Positions 1 to 6,301 of a DNA stretch of 11,046 bases are shown here, piece by piece. The notes under the pieces were generated by a model. It did no database searches. It was not told where the DNA came from and saw only the letters and a program-made list of their open reading frames with translations. The DNA comes from Solobacterium sp. GTDB lineage: Bacteria > Bacillota_I > Bacilli_A > Erysipelotrichales > Erysipelotrichaceae. Position numbers and translations under genes: made by a program. How positions within the stretch are numbered: position 1 is the first letter of the stretch; every line of letters begins with the position of its first letter. The stretch is from contig JAFYGX010000102.1 of NCBI GenBank assembly GCA_017543025.1, positions 1 to 11,046 on the forward strand, in the 5' to 3' direction.

Positions 1-258
1 GCGGTAAATGCGTTTCAGAAATGCATCCAGCGCAGTTCTGCTGCTGAGAATACCGACCAGCTCGCCGGAACTGTACAGCTTATTCACTTCGTGCGGGACG
101 CTGTCAACCCTGGTTGTCTGCTGAGGAAGAATAGAGGAGGCCTCCACTTCTGCCGCCGCAAAGGTCAGCGAAGAGGTCTTCTTCATCAGCTTCGGAATAC
201 CAACCGCAACACCGATGGCCGCGATCAGACATAACAACAGTATCAGAATACGCTTCAT
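1..258 (-). CDS. N-terminal part of an exported or membrane-anchored protein, cut by window edge
   Basis: The reading frame is open for 86 codons from an ATG at 258 to the window edge; the rest lies outside. Residues 1-20 are a short basic start followed by a strongly hydrophobic stretch (MKRILILLLCLIAAIGVAVG), a signal peptide or single membrane anchor, so the protein acts outside the cytoplasm. The rest seen is soluble, with a segment reading LYSSGELVGILSS at about residues 61-73. That style of segment occurs before the catalytic domain in some membrane-anchored M23 cell-wall peptidases of Bacillota, but no catalytic motif is visible here, so this is only a suggestion. The ATG lies 9 bases after the dnaB stop codon, and the GGAG at the end of dnaB is the likely ribosome binding site, so it is probably the last gene seen of the yybS-gdpP-rplI-dnaB operon. 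Confidence 0.72.
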   Translation of the reverse strand, partial: MKRILILLLCLIAAIGVAVGIPKLMKKTSSLTFAAAEVEASSILPQQTTRVDSVPHEVNKLYSSGELVGILSSRTALDAFLKRIYR

Positions 259-267
259 ACCAATTTA

Positions 268-1629
268 TTACTCCGCATGTCGTTCAATGTTCATAAGTGC
301 GTTCGTATTCGCTTCAAACGCGAGATTAATGCGTCTGGTCGCACCGTTTCTGTGTTTAGCGATATTGATTTCCAGCTCTTCGCTGCCGGTGCGTTCCGCT
401 TCTTCCTTCGCATCCGAATCATAATAGGACTTCCGGAACAGCAGCATGACAATATCCGCGTCCTGCTCAATCGCACCGGATTCCCGCAGATCGGAAAGCT
501 GCGGTTTCTTGTCTTCCCGGCTTTCGACATTCCGGGAAAGCTGGGAAAGCGCAATTACCGGTACATCCAGTTCTCTTGCCAGTGATTTCAGGCTCCGGGA
601 GATTTCCGATACTTCCTGCTGACGGTTGACTTCCGAACGTCCGGAAGAGCTTCCCTGTATGAGCTGAATATAATCGATGAGCACAAGAGCCAGACCGTGT
701 TCATTCTTCAGTCTGCGGCATTTTGAGAAAATCTCTGATACCTTGACGGATGACTTGTCATCAATGAAGATCTTCACATTGCTAAGCGTATCGCTCGCTT
801 CGCTGATCCGGTTCCATTTTTCATTATCCAGATTCCGCCCGGTGCGCAGGCTGTCGCCGGCCACCCTGCTCTTCGCACTCAGAAGACGCATCGCCAGTGA
901 TTCGGCACTCATTTCAAGGGAAAAAATCGCCACAGCTTCGTTGTTCTGATAACCCGCGACATTCATCGCAAGATTCAGCGCCACTGCGGTCTTTCCCATG
1001 GACGGACGGGCCGCGAGAATGATCAGATCCCCCCGCTGAAACCCGTGCGTGGTATGGTCAAGGTCCGTAAAGCCTGTCCGTACGCCGACAACATCCGTCT
1101 TCTGCACGGAAAGGCGGTGAATCTGGTCAATCACTTCATTCATCAGTTCCGGCGTTGTATGGAATTCCCCTGCCTGACGGCTGCGGGATACGTTCAGAAC
1201 CGACTTCTCTGATTCATCCAGATAATCATCTACGTTTTCAACGCCTTCCATACCGGCTGCCGCAATTGTTCTGCCGGCTTCGATCATCGCCCGGGTAAGT
1301 GCCTTTTCCTTCAGAATCGTGACATACGCTTTCGTATTCGCACTGGTGACCGCTGATGCCATCAGCTGCACCAGCATGGCGTTGCCGCCGATTTTTTCAA
1401 AGTTTCCCTGATCCTGCAGCCGCGTTGTCACGGAAACAGGGTCTACCGTAATACTGTCAAGCGAAAGCGATTCCACCGCATGAAAGATCATCCGGTACTG
1501 CTCATTATAAAAATCGTCTTCGGAAAGACCCTCTTCAATTGCGATCCGGCTCGCACCGGTATAGACAAGCATCGTGCCGAGAAGTGCACCTTCCGCTTCA
1601 ACGGCCGATGGAAGCGCGGCTACCGGCAT
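268..1629 (-). CDS. dnaB: Replicative DNA helicase DnaB (DnaC in Bacillus naming)
   Basis: Hexameric 5'-3' helicase that unwinds DNA at the replication fork and recruits primase. The protein has 453 residues, a normal full length. Residues about 5-105 form the N-terminal DnaB domain (PSAVEAEGALLG start), and a linker leads into the RecA-like ATPase from about 180. Walker A is ARPSMGKT at 207-214, Walker B LVLIDYIQL at 315-323, and the DLRESGAIEQDAD motif lies at 380-392. The KHRNG motif near 425-429 supplies the arginine finger region. No intein interrupts the ATPase, although DnaB is a common intein host. The ATG at 1629 is one base from the rplI TGA, with an AAGGG inside the end of rplI as ribosome binding site, so translation is likely coupled. 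The rplI-dnaB neighbourhood is typical of Bacillota. Confidence 0.98.
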   Translation of the reverse strand: MPVAALPSAVEAEGALLGTMLVYTGASRIAIEEGLSEDDFYNEQYRMIFHAVESLSLDSITVDPVSVTTRLQDQGNFEKIGGNAMLVQLMASAVTSANTKAYVTILKEKALTRAMIEAGRTIAAAGMEGVENVDDYLDESEKSVLNVSRSRQAGEFHTTPELMNEVIDQIHRLSVQKTDVVGVRTGFTDLDHTTHGFQRGDLIILAARPSMGKTAVALNLAMNVAGYQNNEAVAIFSLEMSAESLAMRLLSAKSRVAGDSLRTGRNLDNEKWNRISEASDTLSNVKIFIDDKSSVKVSEIFSKCRRLKNEHGLALVLIDYIQLIQGSSSGRSEVNRQQEVSEISRSLKSLARELDVPVIALSQLSRNVESREDKKPQLSDLRESGAIEQDADIVMLLFRKSYYDSDAKEEAERTGSEELEINIAKHRNGATRRINLAFEANTNALMNIERHAE

Positions 1630-1630
1630 A

Positions 1631-2077
1631 TCAGTCGCTGCCCTTCACATTTACTCGAACGGTTCCAACCACGCCTTTGTAGAGTTCCACCCTGACCTTC
1701 GTTACGCCAAGACTGCCGATCGGAGCTGTGTCGAGGATCTTCCGCTTGTCGATCTTATATCCCCGCTTATTCAGCTCTTCCGCAATCTGCTTGGTTGAAA
1801 CGGAGCCGAACACACGGCCGTCCTTTCCGGAATTCACTTTGAAATCCAGAATCAGATCCTTGAATTCATCCGCAATCCGAAGGGCTTCCTGACGGTTCGC
1901 TTCATCGAGCGCTGCTTCATCCTTCTTCTGTTCCGCAAGAATTTCCCGGCTCTTTTCCGTTGCGGGAACCGCGAGTCCGCGGGCGATCAGATAATTCCTG
2001 CCGTATCCGTCTGCCACTTCAACGATTTCACCTTTTTTTCCAAGTTTCTTTACATCACTTTTCAATATCACTTTCAT
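1631..2077 (-). CDS. rplI: 50S ribosomal protein L9 (bL9)
   Basis: bL9 binds 23S rRNA, with two globular domains joined by a long helix, and helps keep the reading frame. The 148-residue product matches family length. The N-terminal domain begins [17 protein letters not shown] and holds the L9 signature with [14 protein letters not shown] at about 23-36. The charged connecting helix covers about 41-75, and the C-terminal domain includes [16 protein letters not shown]. An in-frame ATG 20 codons further upstream is rejected because it lies inside gdpP and adds sequence foreign to L9, whereas the chosen ATG has an AGGGAGG six bases before it. The start overlaps the last 23 bases of gdpP in another frame, so the ribosome binding site is embedded in gdpP codons and coupling is likely. 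Confidence 0.97.
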   Translation of the reverse strand: MKVILKSDVKKLGKKGEIVEVADGYGRNYLIARGLAVPATEKSREILAEQKKDEAALDEANRQEALRIADEFKDLILDFKVNSGKDGRVFGSVSTKQIAEELNKRGYKIDKRKILDTAPIGSLGVTKVRVELYKGVVGTVRVNVKGSD

Positions 2078-4028
2078 CCTGCACCTCCCTGAAATACGCT
2101 TCTGTCTGTTCGAGAATCTCCCGTTCCAGATCATCAATACTGCATTTCTTTCTCTGCATTGCCGCAGCCGTCATATGACCGCCGCCGCCGATCTTTTCCA
2201 TAATCATCTGCACGTTCACCTTTCCGTCGGAACGGGCAGAAACCGCTGTTTCGCCATCTGTGTCATCTGCGATCACAAAGACCGCGTTGACCCCTTTGAT
2301 CTCCAGCATCTTATCCGCAACCTGACTCATCAGCGAGCGGGTCAGGGTGCCCTTCTTATACGGTACGGTCAGCACTCCATGCGGCTGCCGCTTCGCACAT
2401 GCCATACAGGCAGCCTTAAGCGTCAGCTCATCATAGGTGTCCTTCAGAAATTCATCCACTTCCATCGGGTCTGCGCCAAGCTTGCGGAGTGCCGCAGCTG
2501 CTTCAAATGTCCGCGCTCCGGTACGTACATGGAACCGGTTCGTATCGATTGTCATTCCCGCCAGCATGATATTCGCATCCAGCTCCGAAAGATCAACCCG
2601 GTTGGAAATATACGGCAGCAGTTCCGTAATCAGTTCGCAGGCTGAGCTGGCTCCTGCTTCAATATACACAAATACCGGCTTTACGCCCATATCCGTACTC
2701 CGCCGGTGATGGTCGATGACCGCCACCTTGCCGGCCGTCTCCAGCAGCTTTGAACCGTTGGACTGTCTGCTGTTATGGTGATCCACCATTATGACCAGCG
2801 TATTTGCCTGAAGCTGATTGATCGCTTCACTTTCCGTTACCAGCCGGATCTCCTGTGAGAGCTCATCCATGTTTTCTTCCATGACCTTTAACAGCTTCTC
2901 TTCGATCCCGCCGGTCTTTCCGATCACACATACCTGCTTGTTCAGAGCTGCTGCCGCTCTTGAAACACCGATCGCTGCCCCCATGCAGTCAAAATCCATA
3001 TTGCGGTGTCCGCAGATGATCACATTGTTGGATCTTGAAATCAGTTCCCGCAGACTGTTTGCCATGACACGAACCCGCACACGGCTGCGCTTTTCCGCCG
3101 CTTCACTGGAGCCGCCGAAAAACTTCACTTCTTCTCCGGATTTCTGCACCACAACCTGATCTCCTCCCCTGCTCTGCGCAAGGTCAATCAGCCTGACTGC
3201 CGTTTCATCCAGCTCGTTCAGCTTCTCGCTTCCGCGGGCAAAGGCCATGGAAAGCGTAATGGAAACATCCTGCCGGTTCGCCGCTTTGCGGATCACATTC
3301 AGGATGGAAAAATGATCTGCCGCTAGATCAGAAAACATCTTCTCATTCAGAATCATGTAATAGCGGGAATTGGAGATCCGTTTCAGCAGAATTCCACGTT
3401 CCCGGCAATAATCCGTCAGCGGTGTTCTGACAGCCGCATTGATGTTGGAAAGCGAAGCATCATCTTCGTACTGTGTGGCTTCATCATAATTGTCCAGCAC
3501 TGCAATTCCGATCACCGGCCGCTCTTCCTGATAGGAGAGCGTAGCCCGCTTTTCTGCAGTGACATCATGAAAGATCAGAACCGGCTCGTCTTCCCGCCGG
3601 CAGATCTTGTAGATTCTGTCATCCAGCTGAACCTCGGTATAGTCGGAACCGCCGGAAATCAGAGGATCAACTTCCGGCAGCCAGCTGAGAATCTTCTTTC
3701 CGACCCGGTCAATCCCCCGCTCCTCAAACAGTTCGCTCATCCAGGTGATGATATAGTCATCGTCATATATCAGCATGCCGGTCTCAGAAAACAGGTACGC
3801 TTCCTTTGATGCATCGCCCAGAATTTCCGCCACACCGATTGACTGATCATGCACGATTGCTTCAAACCGATCGCTGATCACAATGAAGGCAACAACCTGA
3901 ATCAGAAGAATAATGACCGCCGGCGTGATCATCTGGCCAAGCCCGGCCCGGAATATGAACAGCAGCGCTGCTTCCGCAACAGTCAGAATAATCAGGATGC
4001 GCCGCAGATCATTCAGTTTTTTCTGCAT
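2055..4028 (-). CDS. gdpP: Cyclic-di-AMP phosphodiesterase GdpP (DHH/DHHA1)
   Basis: Membrane-bound enzyme that hydrolyses c-di-AMP to pApA and so tunes potassium balance, osmotic state and cell-wall stress responses. At 657 residues it matches the family. Two membrane segments lie at about 10-27 and 33-52. A PAS-like sensor region covers about 80-155. A degenerate GGDEF domain spans about 170-300 and has SNSRYYMI where a cyclase would have its GGDEF motif, as normal for GdpP. The DHH domain holds metal ligands in GHRNMDFD (340-347), VDHH (415-418), IDHH (438-441) and TIDTN (493-497). The DHHA1 domain ends in [10 protein letters not shown] (614-623). All catalytic landmarks are present, so it should be active. 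The ATG overlaps the yybS end by 20 bases, with AAGGAGG five bases upstream encoded in yybS. Its 3' end overlaps rplI. Confidence 0.97.
   Translation of the reverse strand: MQKKLNDLRRILIILTVAEAALLFIFRAGLGQMITPAVIILLIQVVAFIVISDRFEAIVHDQSIGVAEILGDASKEAYLFSETGMLIYDDDYIITWMSELFEERGIDRVGKKILSWLPEVDPLISGGSDYTEVQLDDRIYKICRREDEPVLIFHDVTAEKRATLSYQEERPVIGIAVLDNYDEATQYEDDASLSNINAAVRTPLTDYCRERGILLKRISNSRYYMILNEKMFSDLAADHFSILNVIRKAANRQDVSITLSMAFARGSEKLNELDETAVRLIDLAQSRGGDQVVVQKSGEEVKFFGGSSEAAEKRSRVRVRVMANSLRELISRSNNVIICGHRNMDFDCMGAAIGVSRAAAALNKQVCVIGKTGGIEEKLLKVMEENMDELSQEIRLVTESEAINQLQANTLVIMVDHHNSRQSNGSKLLETAGKVAVIDHHRRSTDMGVKPVFVYIEAGASSACELITELLPYISNRVDLSELDANIMLAGMTIDTNRFHVRTGARTFEAAAALRKLGADPMEVDEFLKDTYDELTLKAACMACAKRQPHGVLTVPYKKGTLTRSLMSQVADKMLEIKGVNAVFVIADDTDGETAVSARSDGKVNVQMIMEKIGGGGHMTAAAMQRKKCSIDDLEREILEQTEAYFREVQDESDIEK
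2084..2090 (-). promoter_or_regulatory. Ribosome binding site of rplI inside gdpP
   Basis: On the minus strand AGGGAGG sits six bases before the rplI ATG. It lies within the last codons of gdpP, where it encodes part of an R-E-V stretch. It fixes the rplI start at 2077 rather than at the in-frame ATG 20 codons upstream. Confidence 0.85.
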
Positions 4029-4953
4029 CTCTGCCTCCTTTCATCAGCCGCGAATGCATATCGGTCGTGATATAGAGAAATCCGAAAATCACCAGAAATA
4101 CCGGTGCGATGAACATAGACAGAAATGCGGCAAGAAACCCGAGCAGACGCTTTCCGGGAAATCTGGCTGCCATGAACACAAGAACCGCGATGAAGCCGTA
4201 TATCAGAAGATAGAGATAGCCGCACATGCCGAGTCCCTGAAACGCAGACTGAAGCATCTCATCTTTGAACGGCCGGAACAGCGAGTAGTAGAAGCAGAGA
4301 AACCCTGCCATACCAAGATATCCACTCCATTTCGGCGGATAATAAGCGGAAACCGGTGTTGGCGGTTCGACAGGAAACCGTAGGCGCTTGAGCAGCAGCC
4401 GGCTCAGAACATGCGTCACAAAGCCCTGAAGCACGCCGGTAAGAATCGCAGTTACAACAATGAGCGTACCGATATACTGCGTCAGATTGACAGTCGGCGG
4501 AAGCTGGGTTCCGGTCTGGGCAAATACCTGATTCATCATCTGCTCCATTTCCTTTGTCTCCGCCGCGATGTCATAACCGAATACCGACGCAAATACAACC
4601 GTAGAAAGCACGTTGATTACTGCACCTGCCGCCATTGTGATAAGGACGAGCTTATGCGTATTCTTATGGGCATAGATGCCGCCCCCGTAAATAAGACCGA
4701 TGAGGCTTTCCGAGGCAACATAGAACAATGTCGTAACCCCGCCGAGGATAAACCCGAGCAGACACATTGCAAAATAAACGATCCAGCTGTCCTTCCAGCC
4801 GTATTTCGCAGAATAAAAGATCATCGGAATCGGAAACAGGAACAGAAACATATCCTGCAGCAATCCTCCGAACTGGCGGTTTATCAGAAGGAAGGCGCCG
4901 ACAATCGCACACATCATCGCGCCGTCCGTGATTCTTCTTACGTCGTTTTTCAA
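4009..4953 (-). CDS. yybS: YybS-family (DUF2232) membrane protein
   Basis: Polytopic membrane protein of unknown biochemical role. About eight hydrophobic segments can be counted in 314 residues, close to the roughly 310 of Bacillus YybS. A hydrophilic loop near residues 125-155 (rich in E, M and Q) splits the segments into two groups. DUF2232 proteins commonly sit directly before gdpP in Bacillota, and this arrangement is the main support for the name. The start is TTG: GGAGG at 4962-4966 lies eight bases before the TTG at 4951-4953, giving MKNDVRR. A more upstream in-frame TTG at 4966-4968 overlaps the ribosome binding site itself and is unlikely. A promoter lies 36 bases or more upstream. 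The gene end overlaps gdpP by 20 bases, making it the first cistron of the operon. It shares weak resemblance with ECF-type S components, but transport is not shown. Confidence 0.88.
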   Translation of the reverse strand: MKNDVRRITDGAMMCAIVGAFLLINRQFGGLLQDMFLFLFPIPMIFYSAKYGWKDSWIVYFAMCLLGFILGGVTTLFYVASESLIGLIYGGGIYAHKNTHKLVLITMAAGAVINVLSTVVFASVFGYDIAAETKEMEQMMNQVFAQTGTQLPPTVNLTQYIGTLIVVTAILTGVLQGFVTHVLSRLLLKRLRFPVEPPTPVSAYYPPKWSGYLGMAGFLCFYYSLFRPFKDEMLQSAFQGLGMCGYLYLLIYGFIAVLVFMAARFPGKRLLGFLAAFLSMFIAPVFLVIFGFLYITTDMHSRLMKGGRDAEKTE

Positions 4954-4961
4954 AGCAAAAA

Positions 4962-4966
4962 CCTCC
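4962..4966 (-). promoter_or_regulatory. Ribosome binding site deciding the yybS TTG start
   Basis: Minus-strand GGAGG followed by eight bases and a TTG codon. Because the more upstream candidate TTG shares its last base with this motif, the motif can only serve the downstream TTG at 4951-4953. Confidence 0.75.
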
Positions 4967-4988
4967 AAAAGCGTAATTTCAGACTGTA

Positions 4989-5018
4989 ATTATACCACCA
5001 TGTCTGTACAGTTAACAA
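4989..5018 (-). promoter_or_regulatory. Sigma-A type promoter of the yybS-gdpP-rplI-dnaB operon
   Basis: On the minus strand a perfect -10 TATAAT (4989-4994) is preceded by TGG, an extended -10 element, and lies 18 bases after a weak -35 TTGTTA (5013-5018). Transcription would start near 4981 and give a leader of roughly 30 bases before yybS. It sits just after the rpsR terminator, so it separates the two operons. An 8-base perfect palindrome CTGTACAG (5004-5011) lies in the spacer and could be an operator. Confidence 0.75.
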
Positions 5019-5050
5019 ATCAGCCGGAATCACGGTCTGCACATGCCGAA

Positions 5051-5083
5051 CAAAAAAAGAAAGACCGATTCTTCAATCGGTCA
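5051..5083 (-). terminator. Intrinsic terminator of rpsF-ssb-rpsR, containing the rpsR stop codon
   Basis: A perfect 8-bp stem GACCGATT / AATCGGTC with a four-base GAAG loop (5063-5082) is followed on the minus strand by TTTCTTTTTTTG. The TGA stop of rpsR (5081-5083) overlaps the first bases of the stem, so terminating ribosomes reach the hairpin. It ends the ribosomal operon before the next promoter. Confidence 0.92.
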
Positions 5084-5311
5084 GTCCTGTACGTAGGGAA
5101 TCAGAGCCATCTGACGCGCACGCTTGATTGCTGCAGCAAGCTGACGCTGATATTTTGCGCTTGTACCAGTCACACGGCGTGGAATAATCTTGCCGTTGGC
5201 ACTGATGAAGCGCTTCAGAAGCTCAACATCTTTATAGTCGATGTAGGTGATGTTATTCTTTGTGAAATAACATACCTTACGACCACCCATTCTCTGTTTT
5301 TTGAATGCCAT
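5081..5311 (-). CDS. rpsR: 30S ribosomal protein S18 (bS18)
   Basis: bS18 binds 16S rRNA in the central platform as a heterodimer with bS6. The 76 residues match the usual length. The basic N-terminus ([14 protein letters not shown]) leads into the family core with [14 protein letters not shown] and [19 protein letters not shown], ending in [10 protein letters not shown]. Only one cysteine (residue 14) is present, so it is not a multi-cysteine zinc-binding form. The ATG at 5311 has GAAGGAG a few bases before it in the 26-base gap after ssb. It is the last gene of the rpsF-ssb-rpsR operon, and its stop codon lies inside the operon terminator. Confidence 0.98.
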   Translation of the reverse strand: MAFKKQRMGGRKVCYFTKNNITYIDYKDVELLKRFISANGKIIPRRVTGTSAKYQRQLAAAIKRARQMALIPYVQD

Positions 5312-5337
5312 GGTTATCTCCTTCTTTTTCAGTTAGT

Positions 5338-5823
5338 TCAGAACGGCAGATCGTCATTGGCGATATTAAAGTCCGAACCGGTATTGAAGTCTTCCATTGC
5401 AGAACCTGTGTTAGGCGAATAAGCCGGTTCCTGAGGTTCCGGCGCAGAATACATCGCGCCTGTATTCTCCTGATTCCGGTTTTTCGATTCAAGCAACTGC
5501 ACCCGATCCGCGACCACATCGGTCGTGTAAACTTTTCTGCCGTCACGGTCCGTATAGCTTCCGGTCTGGATCGAACCGTTTACGCCGACAAGAGAGCCCT
5601 TTCTTCCATAGGAACCAAGGAAATCAGCACTCTGTCTCCAGGCAACACAGCCGATAAAATCCGCTGTGGGCTGATTGGAGTTCTGCTGTCCGTTCTGTCC
5701 GGAAGAATAGCGCCGGTCGCAGGCAACCGTAAATCTTGCATAGGATGTTCCCTGTGAAGTCTTGCGGACTTCCACATCCTTTGTAAGCCGGCCTACCAGT
5801 ACGACACTGTTAATTCCGCTCAT
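5338..5823 (-). CDS. ssb: Single-stranded DNA-binding protein
   Basis: Coats single-stranded DNA in replication, repair and recombination and recruits partner enzymes through its acidic tail. The 161 residues consist of an N-terminal OB fold (about 1-110), starting INSVVLVGRLTKDVEVR and including ADFIGCVAW, GSLVGVNGSIQTG and KVYTTDVVADRVQLLE. A flexible N/Q/P/S-rich linker follows, and the C-terminal tip DDLPF is the canonical partner-binding motif. Placement between rpsF and rpsR marks it as the essential housekeeping SSB rather than a phage or competence paralogue. Its ATG shares one base with the rpsF TAA (TAATG), with AAGGAG just upstream, so re-initiation coupling is likely. Confidence 0.98.
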   Translation of the reverse strand: MSGINSVVLVGRLTKDVEVRKTSQGTSYARFTVACDRRYSSGQNGQQNSNQPTADFIGCVAWRQSADFLGSYGRKGSLVGVNGSIQTGSYTDRDGRKVYTTDVVADRVQLLESKNRNQENTGAMYSAPEPQEPAYSPNTGSAMEDFNTGSDFNIANDDLPF

Positions 5824-6134
5824 TACTTGCTCTCCTTGGGTTCAGGCTTGTCATCGATGTTGACAATCATGAAACGAACAACGCTCGGATTGATCCGCAT
5901 CAGACGGTCAAACTCATTGAGTGCTTCGTTCTCGGCTTCAAACGTTACAATCACGTAATAGCCTTTTGTCATATCATCAATTTCATACGCGAACTCTTTC
6001 ATACCCCACTCATCGACTCTGACGATCTTACCGCCTTCGCTGGTGATAATCCCGTTCAGCTGTTCGATCAGTGCAGTACGCTTCTCTTCGTCCACGTTTG
6101 CATTGATGATGTACATGACTTCATACTTACTCAT
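5823..6134 (-). CDS. rpsF: 30S ribosomal protein S6 (bS6)
   Basis: bS6 pairs with bS18 on the 30S platform. The product has 103 residues with the S6 fold: KYEVMYIINANVDEEKR at the start, the central WGMKEFAYEIDDMTKGYYV strand-helix region at about 44-62, and NPSVVRFMIVNID near the end. An open frame extends 53 codons further upstream to an ATG at 6293, but that stretch crosses the previous terminator and the promoter, and the ATG at 6134 has GGAGG seven bases before it, so the short start is chosen. It is the first gene of rpsF-ssb-rpsR. Expression is probably controlled through its structured leader. Confidence 0.97.
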   Translation of the reverse strand: MSKYEVMYIINANVDEEKRTALIEQLNGIITSEGGKIVRVDEWGMKEFAYEIDDMTKGYYVIVTFEAENEALNEFDRLMRINPSVVRFMIVNIDDKPEPKESK

Positions 6135-6205
6135 TTGTACACCTCCTTCTGGTCTAAACGGCCATTTCTGGCAAGGAGCAGATGAACTGCTGTTCATCAA
6201 CTCGC
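6135..6205 (-). promoter_or_regulatory. Structured rpsF leader, candidate S6:S18 autoregulatory element
   Basis: The leader from the predicted start site to the rpsF ATG holds two exclusive folds. In one, GATGAAC and GTTCATC form a perfect 7-bp hairpin (6181-6198) that can extend by GAG:CTC pairing. In the other, CTCCTT (6173-6178) pairs with AAGGAG of the ribosome binding site (6143-6148), enclosing a small GCCA-GAAA-TGGC hairpin (6161-6172) followed by CCG and a single-stranded 3' stretch. Bases 6176-6178 are used by both folds. In many bacteria an S6:S18 complex binds an rpsF leader with an exposed CCG and represses the operon. Position and the CCG fit that element, but I compared no covariance model. 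Confidence 0.55.
6142..6146 (-). promoter_or_regulatory. Ribosome binding site of rpsF
   Basis: GGAGG on the minus strand, seven bases before ATG 6134. It fixes the bS6 start and lies inside the sequence that the upstream CTCCTT can mask. Confidence 0.85.
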
Positions 6206-6211
6206 TTTGGA

Positions 6212-6241
6212 ATTCTATCATTACCCTTCCCTGTTTGTAAA
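6212..6241 (-). promoter_or_regulatory. Promoter of rpsF-ssb-rpsR
   Basis: Minus-strand -35 TTTACA (6236-6241, five of six consensus bases) and -10 TAGAAT (6212-6217) are 18 bases apart. The -10 is preceded by TGA, an extended -10 element. Transcription would start near 6205. The -35 lies within an array of CTGTTT/AAACAG hexamers that reaches back into the preceding terminator. Confidence 0.72.
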
Positions 6242-6255
6242 CAGTAAAACTGTTT
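6231..6255 (-). repeat. Overlapping inverted repeats of CTGTTT/AAACAG at the rpsF -35 box
   Basis: On the plus strand CTGTTT (6231-6236), AAACAG (6239-6244) and CTGTTT (6250-6255) alternate. They form two overlapping palindromes: CTGTTT-gt-AAACAG, and the longer AAACAGT-aaa-ACTGTTT (6239-6255). The -35 box lies inside the first. This could be an operator or a small hairpin; no known regulator site was recognised. Confidence 0.5.
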
Positions 6256-6261
6256 TTCTCA

Positions 6262-6290
6262 TAAAAAACAGCCCGTTTCCGGGGCTGTTT
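6262..6290 (-). terminator. Intrinsic terminator after the DUF4349 lipoprotein gene
   Basis: On the minus strand AAACAGCCCCG pairs with CGGGCTGTTT around a GAAA tetraloop, giving ten pairs with one bulged C, and the right arm runs into a TTTTTT tract. It begins about a dozen bases after the stop codon at 6302-6304 and ends about 20 bases before the rpsF promoter. Confidence 0.9.
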
Positions 6291-6301
6291 CACAGTTCAG
6301 T

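Noticed and set aside
2078..2137. Upstream in-frame ATG for rplI adding 20 residues
   Set aside because: The extension lies within gdpP, is not L9-like, and the AGGGAGG site fits only the start at 2077.
2055..4028. GdpP degenerate GGDEF region as a sign of inactivation
   Set aside because: GdpP proteins normally carry a degenerate GGDEF domain; the DHH and DHHA1 catalytic motifs are intact.
6135..6293. N-terminal 53-codon extension of rpsF starting at 6293
   Set aside because: It would be translated across the preceding terminator and the rpsF promoter; bS6 normally begins at the ATG at 6134, which has a strong ribosome binding site.
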